DNA of 42,240 bases, taken from NCBI GenBank assembly GCA_946499275.1, contig CAMMRL010000017.1:1-42240 (forward strand). The letters run 5' to 3'. The stretch is from an uncultured Clostridia bacterium (GTDB lineage Bacteria; Bacillota; Clostridia; Oscillospirales; Acutalibacteraceae). The position numbers and the translations under genes were made by a program. Shown one piece after another: positions 1 to 7,765 of this stretch. How positions within the stretch are numbered: the stretch's first letter is position 1; each line of letters opens with the position of its first letter. Below the pieces are notes generated by a model. That model was not told the origin of the DNA. It made no database searches and saw only the letters and a program-made list of their open reading frames with translations.

Positions 1-556
1 AGCTGATCCCCCCCTTAATCGGGTTTTCCCGATACCCGAAGTAGGAGGTGACCTTTCCCTCCGCCAACGGCTTAGCCGCCCTCTGGTTGATGGTTAGCGG
101 TGCAAACGTCGCCCCTTCCGGCGCGTAGAGGACTTTCGGTTCGCTCACGGCCAGGTCGTCACCACCCGCCGCCACGGTGGTTGCCGTTGTGCCGGTAGCC
201 GTCGTGGTGGTGGTTCCATTTCCAGCGGTTGTGGTGCTTCCCGCACTTGCAGCCGGTGCCGTCGTGCTCCCGGCCGCCGTACTGCCCGCCGTGCCGCCGG
301 AGGACTCTCCCCCGCCGCTGGCGGGGCTGTCCAACAGGGCCGCCAGGGTGGCGACGATAGAGTTGCTCATAATCGACTGGTTAAAGCTCTGACGAAGCTG
401 CGCAAACGCCGATCCACCGATCAGGCGGAACACCAGTGCGATCAAGATTACCACCAGACAGGAGATGCTCTGCACCGCGACGAGTTGCCATCCCGCAGCG
501 CCCGCTTTTTTCTTTTCCGATGAACGCGGCGACCGGCGGGGTCTTTCTTCCGGCAT
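1..556 (-). CDS. M23 family metallopeptidase, N-terminal part (cut by window edge)
   Basis: Reading from an ATG at 554-556 the frame stays open to the left edge, giving 185 residues. Residues 1-20 are basic and cytoplasmic, about 22-42 form one transmembrane helix, and about 70-115 are a Ser/Thr/Gly/Ala-rich linker. The last visible residues, GKVTSYFGYRENPIKGGSA, are the typical entry into a LytM/M23 peptidase domain (next expected: FHTGxD with the zinc His and Asp). M23 enzymes cut peptidoglycan cross-bridges, or act as inactive scaffolds in SpoIIQ. The architecture and position directly behind spoIVA fit a sporulation envelope protein, and SpoIIQ is one possibility, but the catalytic residues lie outside the window, so activity is unknown. 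An AAAGGA sequence sits about 11 bases upstream of the ATG. Confidence 0.8.
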   Translation of the reverse strand, partial: MPEERPRRSPRSSEKKKAGAAGWQLVAVQSISCLVVILIALVFRLIGGSAFAQLRQSFNQSIMSNSIVATLAALLDSPASGGGESSGGTAGSTAAGSTTAPAASAGSTTTAGNGTTTTTATGTTATTVAAGGDDLAVSEPKVLYAPEGATFAPLTINQRAAKPLAEGKVTSYFGYRENPIKGGIS

Positions 557-652
557 TATCCTTCACGTCCTTTCCAGGCAGAAAAGTCTCTGTTTCATTA
601 CGGTTTCCAAGGAACCTTTCCGGGGGCCCTTTGTCCGATTTATGAGGAAAGC

Positions 653-684
653 GCAGGGGGATTGCCGCGCGGCAATCCCCCTGC
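653..684 (-). terminator. Perfect 32-bp palindrome downstream of spoIVA
   Basis: GCAGGGGGATTGCCGC is followed immediately by its exact reverse complement, so the stem is 16 bp with no spacer. Reading on the minus strand the stem is followed by GCTTTCCTC, a poor U-tract. It lies 13 bases after the spoIVA stop and ahead of the M23 gene, so it most likely terminates or attenuates the sipL-spoIVA transcript. Confidence 0.65.
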
Positions 685-697
685 CCCTCGCCAGCCG

Positions 698-2176
698 CTA
701 TACGATGATGCAGATTAAGCCGCTGCATCCTTCGTTGATGATCCGTTCCACGGTTTCCTTGAGTTTGATACGGGCGTCGCCCGGCATCCGGTACAGTTTG
801 TTGTGCAGCCCTTCGTTGACTAGGCCGTACAACGATGTGCCGAAGATGTTCGACTCCCAGATTTTGTTCGGGTTTTCTTCGAATTCCCGCAGCAGGTAAT
901 TCACCAGATCCTCCGACTGCCGCTCGGAACCGACGATTGGGGAAACCTCGGTGGTGATATCCGCTTTCATCATGTGGATGGACGGGGCCTGCGCCCGCAG
1001 GCGGATGCCGTACCGGCCGCTCTGGCGGATGATCTCCGGCTCGTCGAGGGTCATCTCCTCCAGCGAGGGCATGACGATACCGTAGCCGGTCGCTTCCACT
1101 TCATCCAGGGCGTTCTTGATCTTGTCGTATTTTTTCTTGACGGCGGCCAGCTCCACCATGCAGGACATCAGCGCCGCTTCCCCGTCGATTTCCAGGCCGG
1201 TGGTTTCCCCCAGCACCCGATAGAACAGGTCGGGCTGGATGGTGACTGCGATGGATGCGCTGCCTCGGCCGAGCTCGATGGAGGTCATCCGCGCGCTGTC
1301 CACATACTCGCACTGTAGGATATCCCCCGTCATCGCGGAGACGTTGCTGATTTTATGGACCAGTTCCGCCGCATGGCGTACTGTATCAAAGACCGAGCGG
1401 CGGATTTCATTGTTTTTATCCAGTCCGGTCAGCCATTTCGGCAGTTCCACCGCGATTTCCCGCACTGGGAATTCGAACAGCACCTTTTCCAGGATCCGGC
1501 GGATCTCCGCTTCGTCCATCTCCAGGCAGTTGACCGGGCAGACCGCCACCCCGTATTTCGATTCCATCGACGCCGCGAGGTTCAGCGTTTCCGGCGTAGT
1601 GGGGTTCATCGTGTTAAGCAGTACCACAAAGGGCTTGTTAATCTCCTTGAGTTCGGAAATTACCCGCTCCTCCGCCTCTTCGTACTCTTCCCGCGGGATT
1701 TCGGTGATCGAGCCGTCGGTGGTCACCACTAAGCCGATGGTCGAGTGTTCGGTAATCACCTTCTGCGTGCCGATTTCCGCCGCCATGTTGAAGGGGATTT
1801 CTTCCTCAAACCAGGGCGTTTTCACCATCCGGGGGGCGTTGTTTTCAATGTAGCCCAGCGAGGACGGGACGATATACCCCACACAGTCGATCAGGCGGAC
1901 GTTCATGGTCGCCGTACCGTCCACGGTGATGGTCACCGCCTGTTCCGGGATAAACTTCGGCTCGGTGGTCATAATAGTCCGGCCGGCCGCCGACTGGGGC
2001 AGCTCGTCGGTCGCGCGGTCGCGGCGGAAATCGCTTTCAATGTTCGGGATAACCAGCGTATCCATAAACCGCTTGATAAAGGTGGATTTGCCAGTGCGCA
2101 CCGGGCCGACGACGCCGACATAAATATCGCCCTGCGTGCGCTGGGCGATGGTATCGTAGATGTTGCTTCCTTCCAT
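698..2176 (-). CDS. spoIVA: Stage IV sporulation protein A (spore coat morphogenetic ATPase)
   Basis: SpoIVA polymerises with ATP hydrolysis on the mother-cell face of the forespore to make the basement layer of the spore coat; it is recruited by SpoVM and, in Clostridia, binds SipL. The start chosen here (ATG 2174-2176, MEGSNIYD) gives 492 residues, the length of the B. subtilis protein, and has AGGAGG 9 bases upstream; the longer in-frame start 33 bases upstream has no such site. A Walker A motif GPVRTGKST is near residues 24-32, and the N-terminal half is GTPase-like (TRAFAC fold). The C-terminus ends in the hydrophobic GLICIIV, consistent with the region that contacts SpoVM. The gene follows sipL by 16 bases and is probably cotranscribed from the sigma-E promoter at 3754-3782. 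Confidence 0.97.
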   Translation of the reverse strand: MEGSNIYDTIAQRTQGDIYVGVVGPVRTGKSTFIKRFMDTLVIPNIESDFRRDRATDELPQSAAGRTIMTTEPKFIPEQAVTITVDGTATMNVRLIDCVGYIVPSSLGYIENNAPRMVKTPWFEEEIPFNMAAEIGTQKVITEHSTIGLVVTTDGSITEIPREEYEEAEERVISELKEINKPFVVLLNTMNPTTPETLNLAASMESKYGVAVCPVNCLEMDEAEIRRILEKVLFEFPVREIAVELPKWLTGLDKNNEIRRSVFDTVRHAAELVHKISNVSAMTGDILQCEYVDSARMTSIELGRGSASIAVTIQPDLFYRVLGETTGLEIDGEAALMSCMVELAAVKKKYDKIKNALDEVEATGYGIVMPSLEEMTLDEPEIIRQSGRYGIRLRAQAPSIHMMKADITTEVSPIVGSERQSEDLVNYLLREFEENPNKIWESNIFGTSLYGLVNEGLHNKLYRMPGDARIKLKETVERIINEGCSGLICIIV

Positions 2177-2192
2177 CACTTTCTTCCTCCTC

Positions 2193-3719
2193 TCAGCATA
2201 ATGGCACAAGCAGCATGGAATCCTTGGTCAGCACGTCGCAGGAAAGCGCGTTTTCCTCCATCACCGCATCCATGGAGGTATGGCAGGCTTTGGCGATTTC
2301 CCAAAGGGATTCGCCGCTGCCTGCGTAGTAGATCTTCAGCGCTGCTTTTTCCGTCGGGAAAGACGCGTCCTCGTTGGCTGAAGCGGCCGATACGGCGGAA
2401 AAACTGTCCGCCGTATAGCAGCGGCGGGTGACCGACAGATCGGCGCGGATTTCCACCTGCCCCGCGCCCGTCATGCTGTAATCCACATCCATCACGCGGA
2501 CATCCGATTCCACGGCGTCGCAGTCGTCGTCGTATTCCAGGTTGAAGTCGCCCGGCCGCTCAAAGTAAGAGGTAATCCCCTGCGCGTCCTTGGCCAGCAT
2601 GGAGATGGTCATCCGGCCGGTAATTTTCGTGCGGCCGTCCTCGCAGGTTTCGGAAACCGGCACCGCGTCGCACCAGATGTCCATAATCTGCGCCACGCCG
2701 TCCTCCGGCAGGTCGAGCGTTTCCTTGATGATGGAATCGCTGTGCCGGATATCCTTCAAGCATTCGGTATCCAGGCGCCGCGTTTCCAAGCTGAGCGGGC
2801 AGCAGGTGGAATAGGCGTCGGTTACCACCTCAGCCATGCCGTTGCGGTAGCACTGGACGCTCGCCAGAATCTTGACGTTGATCTCCAGAAGCCGGTTTTC
2901 ACCGTTCTGATTGGGGGTAATCTGGACGTCGCAGGTTGAGATGTCCAGCCGCACGTCGCAGCGCCATTCCTCGTCCAGTCCTTCCACGTCGATGATCTGG
3001 CTGAACGGGATTTCGTGTCGTACCTGCTGCGTTTCGCCCGTGTCGGCGTCGCAGATATAGAGGTTTTTCATCATCAAATCGCCTTTGACAATGATTTTGT
3101 TGGCCAGAAGCTTGCAGTCGTTCAGTATAGGGACCGCGTCGCCGCGCACCAGGGTAACCGCCGCTGGCTTGCCCTGTCCCAGTTCCAGCACCTCGCTGAG
3201 GGTGAAGGATTTTTCCGTGGAGGCGGCGGGTACCGAGTACGCGACGGTATTCTTGCGGGTATAGACGGTATCCCCCGCCAAAGCGGTTACCACGTCGGCA
3301 CCGCCTTCCGCCTGCATCTTTAGTCGGACGCTGAACGCTCCGTGGATATCCAGCCGCCGTGGGCTGGTGGCGCGGCAGTTGCAGTAATCCGCCTTTGCCG
3401 TCACCCAGGCGCAGGGTACACCCACGCCAATTTTCACCGGGAAGGTGCTGGTAAAGGGCTTGGTAAATTCACAGCAGTGCACGCATTTGCGCACCTCGTC
3501 CAGATACAGCACCTGGATGACCGCCACGCCGTCCACCAGCATCCGATCGCCGCTGAGTTGTTTGGACTGCACCACCGGGCGGAGAGTGCATTTCAGCACC
3601 GCCGCGATATCCGGATAATAATCGGGCAGCATGAAATCGCAATCGACCGGGCGCTCATCAAATCCGTCAAACAGGGTTTCCGGAACGGCGATGGCTTTGT
3701 TTATCACCTTGAAATCCAT
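2193..3719 (-). CDS. sipL: SipL-like spore coat assembly protein (SPOCS domains plus LysM)
   Basis: The protein has 508 residues from ATG 3717-3719 (MDFKVINKAI), which has an AGGAG site 8-9 bases upstream; the in-frame extension lacks one. The body consists of SPOCS/DUF3794 repeats (for example PDYYPDIAAVLKC near residue 35), and the last 45 residues are a LysM domain (YYAGSGESLWEIAKACHTSM). This is the layout of C. difficile SipL, which needs its LysM domain to bind SpoIVA and bring the coat to the forespore. Here sipL is directly upstream of spoIVA, a gap of 16 bases, so partner proteins are encoded side by side. I am confident of the family; the symbol rests on architecture plus the spoIVA neighbour. 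A putative sigma-E promoter lies 35 bases upstream. Confidence 0.88.
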   Translation of the reverse strand: MDFKVINKAIAVPETLFDGFDERPVDCDFMLPDYYPDIAAVLKCTLRPVVQSKQLSGDRMLVDGVAVIQVLYLDEVRKCVHCCEFTKPFTSTFPVKIGVGVPCAWVTAKADYCNCRATSPRRLDIHGAFSVRLKMQAEGGADVVTALAGDTVYTRKNTVAYSVPAASTEKSFTLSEVLELGQGKPAAVTLVRGDAVPILNDCKLLANKIIVKGDLMMKNLYICDADTGETQQVRHEIPFSQIIDVEGLDEEWRCDVRLDISTCDVQITPNQNGENRLLEINVKILASVQCYRNGMAEVVTDAYSTCCPLSLETRRLDTECLKDIRHSDSIIKETLDLPEDGVAQIMDIWCDAVPVSETCEDGRTKITGRMTISMLAKDAQGITSYFERPGDFNLEYDDDCDAVESDVRVMDVDYSMTGAGQVEIRADLSVTRRCYTADSFSAVSAASANEDASFPTEKAALKIYYAGSGESLWEIAKACHTSMDAVMEENALSCDVLTKDSMLLVPLC

Positions 3720-3753
3720 GTAGGCTCCTCTCCTTTGCGCTTTCTCTACGACA

Positions 3754-3782
3754 AATATATGTGACCTGTCCACCGAGTATGA
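3754..3782 (-). promoter_or_regulatory. Putative sigma-E promoter of sipL-spoIVA
   Basis: On the minus strand TCATACT (3776-3782) is followed after exactly 14 bases by CATATATT (3754-3761). This closely matches the known sigma-E consensus (KMATATT, 13-15 bases, CATACAHT). It lies 35 bases before the sipL start. Mother-cell sigma-E control is what is known for spoIVA in Bacillus. Confidence 0.75.
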
Positions 3783-3805
3783 CGCTGCCGTTTACTTTTT
3801 TCCCG

Positions 3806-3866
3806 CAAAAAAGCCGCCCGTGCACAGGCGCTGCAGCGAATTGCATCACAGCCTATGCACGAGCGG
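3806..3866 (-). terminator. Rho-independent terminator behind the Eis-like gene
   Basis: On the minus strand CCGCTCGTGCATAGGC (3851-3866) pairs with GCCTGTGCACGGGCGG (3814-3829) over 16 bp with two G-U pairs, around a 21-base loop. C and six Ts follow (3807-3813). It lies between the acetyltransferase gene and the sigma-E promoter, so it insulates the sporulation genes from vegetative read-through. The rest of the 285-base gap up to 4067 shows no gene. Confidence 0.7.
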
Positions 3867-4067
3867 TTCGGTTTATCCCTATTTGCCAAAAATATATCTG
3901 TAATTTTTTGTCTGTATGTCCGGCTTTCCCTTTCCACGTCCGCTTATTTTCTTTTCAACAATCCGACGGCTGCGACAATCAACCCGATAATCTAGCGGAT
4001 AATTCTTCACCATTCGCCATAACCCTCGCCAACAGCAACGCCGTTGAGAGGTAATATTGGCCTCTCA

Positions 4068-5285
4068 TCAGAAAAAATTGGCGATAAAGTGCGGTTTAGA
4101 GTAAAAAATCCCCCGGAGGTCTTCGGACTCGGCGGTCTCTGCCGGGATCCGCCCCGCGAAAGCGAGTTCTTCGAGCGTCCCCGTCCCCACGATCAGCCGG
4201 GAAAAGTCCCCGACGGACAGCGCGAGCGCCGGCTCCTTCTCGGTGCGAGCGATCTGCACGGCCCCGCCGTCCCGGTACACCAAATGATAGCGGCCGGTAT
4301 TTTCCGTCAGGACCGGATCCTCCACCGCGATAACCGCTTCGCCGCTTCCCCGATATCTGGCAACTTCCAGCGCTTTGCAAACGTCGATAACCCGTACCAT
4401 CCCACGAAACTCCCGCTCCCGGCGTACACCTTCCGCCTTCCACTCCGGCACAAGCGGCGTAATCGCCCGATCCAGCGGCAGGCTGATCATGATCCGGTCA
4501 GCATAGGAACGGAAAGCATGCGCCAGATTCAACAGGCCGCAGAAACCCTGGACATCGGCAAAGAAAAACTCTTCGCATTCGATCACCCGATCCTTTTTCT
4601 GGAACGTGACCGCCCCTTTCGGTGCCCCTTCGTCGTTTTTCCACACATAGGTATAACGGCACTCCTTCTCCGGCCGAACACGGCGGAGCCGCTCGTAATC
4701 CATCTCTTCCCTAGCGACCATCATATTGTACCGGGAAGCGAAGGCCTCATACACTGCCCGGTAAGCCGCCACATGCTCCCCTTTTTCCAACAGGTATGCG
4801 TTCCCCTTTACTTCGGGAAACGGCAGATGGTCCGCAACCGGGATCCAGGTGTTCATCTGTTCACAGCCCATGCCGTAGCCGAATTGGGCGTAATATGCCG
4901 TGCTAAAGGGGTACAAATAGGAAAACAGCGTCCCCTCCTCCCGCATCTCCCGGAGTGCGGCGGCAAAACAGGCTCGTACCGCTCCTCGGCGGCGGTAGGC
5001 CGGCAGCGTAGACACCCCGCCGATCCCCCGCATGGCGACGGTCTGCCCGTCGAAGTATACAGGAAAGGGGGTCGCGGTAATCACACTTATCATGGTTTGA
5101 TCGTCGTCTTCAAACGCCGCCCAACGTTCCATATACTGCCGTTCAAACCGTCCGCAGGGGGTTCCTAGAATGTCCCGCTTCATTTCCTCGTTGGTGCGTT
5201 CATCCTGCATGGGAAATTCAAAAGAGAGGTGAAATACCTCCTCCGCACGCCGTAGTTCCTCTTCCCGTATTTTCCGAACGATCAT
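4068..5285 (-). CDS. Eis-type GNAT N-acetyltransferase
   Basis: The 405-residue protein has the length and build of the Eis (enhanced intracellular survival) family: an N-terminal GNAT domain, a second degenerate GNAT domain and a C-terminal SCP2-like domain. Seen directly: GIGGVSTLPAYRRRGAVRAC near residues 85-105, the acetyl-CoA-binding V-x-x-x-R-R-G loop, and SYLYPFSTAYYAQFGYGMG near 120-140, a hallmark of the family. Family members acetylate amines, such as aminoglycosides or peptides; the substrate here cannot be told. The ATG at 5283-5285 has GGAAGGA upstream and a sigma-A promoter at 5336-5364. It stands alone, divergent from the PIG-L gene and followed by its own terminator. Confidence 0.9.
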   Translation of the reverse strand: MIVRKIREEELRRAEEVFHLSFEFPMQDERTNEEMKRDILGTPCGRFERQYMERWAAFEDDDQTMISVITATPFPVYFDGQTVAMRGIGGVSTLPAYRRRGAVRACFAAALREMREEGTLFSYLYPFSTAYYAQFGYGMGCEQMNTWIPVADHLPFPEVKGNAYLLEKGEHVAAYRAVYEAFASRYNMMVAREEMDYERLRRVRPEKECRYTYVWKNDEGAPKGAVTFQKKDRVIECEEFFFADVQGFCGLLNLAHAFRSYADRIMISLPLDRAITPLVPEWKAEGVRREREFRGMVRVIDVCKALEVARYRGSGEAVIAVEDPVLTENTGRYHLVYRDGGAVQIARTEKEPALALSVGDFSRLIVGTGTLEELAFAGRIPAETAESEDLRGIFYSKPHFIANFF

Positions 5286-5335
5286 AATGCTGTTCCTTCC
5301 TGCTATATATATTGTTGATATGCAATGGCATGTTT

Positions 5336-5364
5336 ATTGTAGCAAGTCGCGTCAAAAAAGGCAA
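5336..5364 (-). promoter_or_regulatory. Sigma-A promoter of the Eis-like gene
   Basis: The minus strand reads TTGCCT (5359-5364), 17 bases, TACAAT (5336-5341), about 50 bases before the start codon. Both boxes are close to consensus with ideal spacing. Confidence 0.7.
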
Positions 5365-5460
5365 TCACTTCCCGAAAAGAGAAAAAAGAAGAAAAAGAAT
5401 GACAGTGTTGCAACATTTTTCTGCATCAATTTACAATTTTGTCTTCTTTCCCCCCTTCCC

Positions 5461-5489
5461 TTGTTTTGTCCCACTGACTGTGCTATGCT
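5461..5489 (+). promoter_or_regulatory. Probable sigma-A promoter of the PIG-L gene
   Basis: TTGTTT (5461-5466), 17 bases, TATGCT (5484-5489), about 50 bases before the ATG at 5540. The gap 5286-5539 holds this promoter, the divergent one and an A-rich stretch, and no further gene. Confidence 0.55.
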
Positions 5490-5539
5490 GAACATGCGCT
5501 GTTTGCGGCAATCTTACATTAAACTCGGGGTGTCGGCTG

Positions 5540-7027
5540 ATGAAAAAATTCACAGTCCTTTTCTTTACCACCATTGTTGCGGTTTTGTTTGCTCTCCCGT
5601 TTTCTCCATCCGCTGTTGCGCAGGAAGACGAAACTGCGGAAGATATAACTCAAGATTGTACCTTTTTAGCGGATGATAATGCCGCTTCCCTACCGAATCT
5701 GAAAGACAATACGGTAACCACGGTTTGGAAAGCGCCGGCCGGGGCCACGCTGACCATCAACAGCGCTTCCCCTATGGCCGGGCTGTATATATCCTGGGAC
5801 CGCGATGCCGTCGGCTGGTCGCTCAAGACCCACAGGGACGGCAGGGCCATCCCCTTAACGGAAGGAGGAACCGACGGCTTCCTGCATGAGTATATACCGT
5901 TGGATAAAGAGGAATATTCACTGACCATCACGCTCAAGGAAGCGGCCGTTATCACCGATATTCGGGTGTTGTCCCCCGGCAGCCTTCCTTCCTGGGTGCA
6001 AACCTGGAAGCCGATGCTGGAAAAGGCGGATATGCTGGTGTATTCCACCCATGCGGACGATGAGCTGCTCTGGTTCGGCGGCACGCTCCCCACTTACGCA
6101 GGGGAATACCAGATGAAAGTTCAAGTGGCGTACCTGATTTATCATGGGGCCGCACGGGGCGAGTATTTCCGCTGCCATGAACTGCTGGACGGCTTGTGGG
6201 CCGTCGGCGTACGGAACTATCCCATGATCTGGCGGGAATTCGACGATTATTATTGCAGCAGCCTTGCCCAAGCACAGGCGAAATACGATGAAACAGCTAT
6301 GCAGGAATATGTGACTATGCTCCTCCGCCGATTCCGGCCAGAGGTGGTCATCGCGCAAGATGAAAAAGGGGAATACGGCCACGGCGTTCACCAGCTCGCC
6401 GTCAAAGTGATGAAGGACGCGATCGGCTTCAGCGCCGATTCTTCCCAATTCCCGGAATCCGCACAGGAATTTGGGGTATGGAATATCAAAAAATGCTACC
6501 TCCATCTGTATCCGAAAAACACGGTGGTGATGGACTGGAACCGGCCGCTCAAAGCGTTCGGCGGCAAAACTGGGATCGAAATGGCGATCGAGGGCTACCA
6601 ATACCACAAATCGCAGACCTCCAAATGGTTCCGGGTGGAAGGGGAAGGCAGTAAATACGACTGCCGTAAGTTCGGCCTGTACTATTCAACGGTAGGGCCG
6701 GATGTGGAGAAAAATGATTTTATGGAAAATATTCCGCCGGAATCGCTGGTGACCACCGCACCGCCGACTACGGAACCCCCTCCCACCACGACCACCTTGG
6801 CCCCCACCGACTCCAGCGCAGAACCGACCCTTCCGGTCCAAGGCGGCGTTGTAAGTACGTCCCCGAAGGAACCGCCTTCCTCCGGAGGGGTGATTGTCTG
6901 GGTAGTTTTGACGATCCTCGGGATTCTGTTGATCGGGGTGATCGCCCTTCTATGCTACCTTTGGATCTGTGGACAACGTAAACGTGGAAAAGGGGCCAAG
7001 CGTTTCCGCTTTGGCGGTAAACGCTGA
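5540..7027 (+). CDS. Secreted, membrane-anchored PIG-L family deacetylase
   Basis: PIG-L/LmbE enzymes are zinc-dependent N-deacetylases of N-acetylglucosaminyl compounds (mycothiol, bacillithiol or GPI-type precursors). The signature here is HADDE at residues 171-175 (usual form HPDDE), with a second His-containing segment EYGHGVHQLAVKV near 290. Residues 1-27 are a signal peptide ending SAVAQ, about 40-150 form a beta-rich domain, about 160-390 the deacetylase, about 400-440 a Pro/Thr linker (TTAPPTTEPPPTTTT), and about 445-475 one transmembrane helix followed by a basic tail (KRGKGAKR). Most family members are cytoplasmic, so an extracellular, C-terminally anchored form points to a wall or surface glycan as substrate. 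That is inference. RBS is weak (CGGGG). Confidence 0.88.
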   Translation: MKKFTVLFFTTIVAVLFALPFSPSAVAQEDETAEDITQDCTFLADDNAASLPNLKDNTVTTVWKAPAGATLTINSASPMAGLYISWDRDAVGWSLKTHRDGRAIPLTEGGTDGFLHEYIPLDKEEYSLTITLKEAAVITDIRVLSPGSLPSWVQTWKPMLEKADMLVYSTHADDELLWFGGTLPTYAGEYQMKVQVAYLIYHGAARGEYFRCHELLDGLWAVGVRNYPMIWREFDDYYCSSLAQAQAKYDETAMQEYVTMLLRRFRPEVVIAQDEKGEYGHGVHQLAVKVMKDAIGFSADSSQFPESAQEFGVWNIKKCYLHLYPKNTVVMDWNRPLKAFGGKTGIEMAIEGYQYHKSQTSKWFRVEGEGSKYDCRKFGLYYSTVGPDVEKNDFMENIPPESLVTTAPPTTEPPPTTTTLAPTDSSAEPTLPVQGGVVSTSPKEPPSSGGVIVWVVLTILGILLIGVIALLCYLWICGQRKRGKGAKRFRFGGKR

Positions 7028-7133
7028 GGGGTACACACCGTTTCGCAGCTGTGCACGGTATCGGCAGGTCTTCCATCATAGCCTGGAATCCCGGCGATAG
7101 TGAAAACGTTCCCGGAGATTTCGTGAAGATAAT

Positions 7134-7166
7134 TTATAACCTCCCGACGGAGCCGGGAGGTTATAA
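7134..7166. terminator. Strong hairpin after the PIG-L gene
   Basis: TTATAACCTCCCG (7134-7146) pairs perfectly with CGGGAGGTTATAA (7154-7166) around a 7-base loop. There is no clear T-run on either side, so it may end transcription from the PIG-L gene or only protect the 3' end. The flanking 7028-7342 holds no credible gene. Confidence 0.5.
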
Positions 7167-7342
7167 AGTTGCCTTCGGAGAAGCAAAAGTTGGTGCGCGG
7201 CTTGGGAAGGGGGAAGAATTCCTGATATCGAAATAAACAAGCAGCACTTCAGAGCACGAAGTGGTGAAAAGCCCTCTTTCCTTTGCCGTGGCGCCCGATT
7301 GGAACGAAGCTGAAAAAAGTTTTGGAAAATTGCAAAATATAC

Positions 7343-7371
7343 TTGATTTTTGGAAAAGGATTCATTATAAT
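7343..7371 (+). promoter_or_regulatory. Sigma-A promoter of tRNA-Ser
   Basis: TTGATT (7343-7348), 17 bases, TATAAT (7366-7371), 38 bases before the mature tRNA 5' end. Confidence 0.75.
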
Positions 7372-7409
7372 AATCTAGCGCCGCGTGAGCGGTACAAATT
7401 AATAAAAGT

Positions 7410-7501
7410 GGAGAAGTCGCGTAGCTGGTCGAGCGCGCACGATTGGAAATCGTGTAAACGTTAAAAGCGTTTCGAGGGTTCGAATCCCTCCTTCTCCGCC
7501 A
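7410..7501 (+). tRNA. tRNA-Ser (anticodon GGA)
   Basis: The 7-bp acceptor stem GGAGAAG/CTTCTCC is perfect. The anticodon stem CACGA/TCGTG encloses the loop TTGGAAA with anticodon GGA at 7445-7447, reading UCC and UCU. A long variable arm (about 7455-7474) marks a class II serine tRNA, the T-arm reads GAGGGTTCGAATCCCTC, and CCA is encoded at 7499-7501. The gene has its own promoter and terminator, so it is a monocistronic unit. Confidence 0.97.
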
Positions 7502-7503
7502 CG

Positions 7504-7540
7504 TCGGAGCAAGCTTTATATCGCTTGCTCCGATTTTTTT
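7504..7540 (+). terminator. Terminator of tRNA-Ser
   Basis: TCGGAGCAAGC (7504-7514) pairs over 11 bp with GCTTGCTCCGA (7523-7533), followed by seven Ts. It is a textbook Rho-independent terminator. Confidence 0.9.
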
Positions 7541-7692
7541 GTAAAAATCGGAGCGCACTCACGCCGCTGCCCCTTCCCGCTACCAACTTTTTGTGAGTTA
7601 CGAGGGTTCTACTCTCTCATCCTAAACCGATGAAAAAATCTTTTTCATCTGGCTTTCAAAAATAGAAATCGGTCGAAAAAGTAGAACTTGCT

Positions 7693-7721
7693 TTTGAGAC
7701 AGGTTCTTGTTATGATTAATA
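7693..7721 (+). promoter_or_regulatory. Possible promoter of the broken GyrI-like gene
   Basis: TTGAGA followed after about 17 bases by TAATAT, roughly 45 bases before the GTG start at 7766. The surrounding 7560-7765 is AT-rich and shows no other feature. Confidence 0.45.
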
Positions 7722-7765
7722 TAGTTAATAATTGTGTAAATTAATTTATGAAAGGTGGCAAAAAC

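Noticed and set aside
4044-5168. 374-aa plus-strand frame
   Set aside because: It is antisense to the Eis-like gene, which has clear GNAT motifs.
7076-7558. Minus-strand 160-aa frame with RRRRDSNPRNAF
   Set aside because: It is the antisense translation of tRNA-Ser and its flanks, a well-known false gene type; no binding site.
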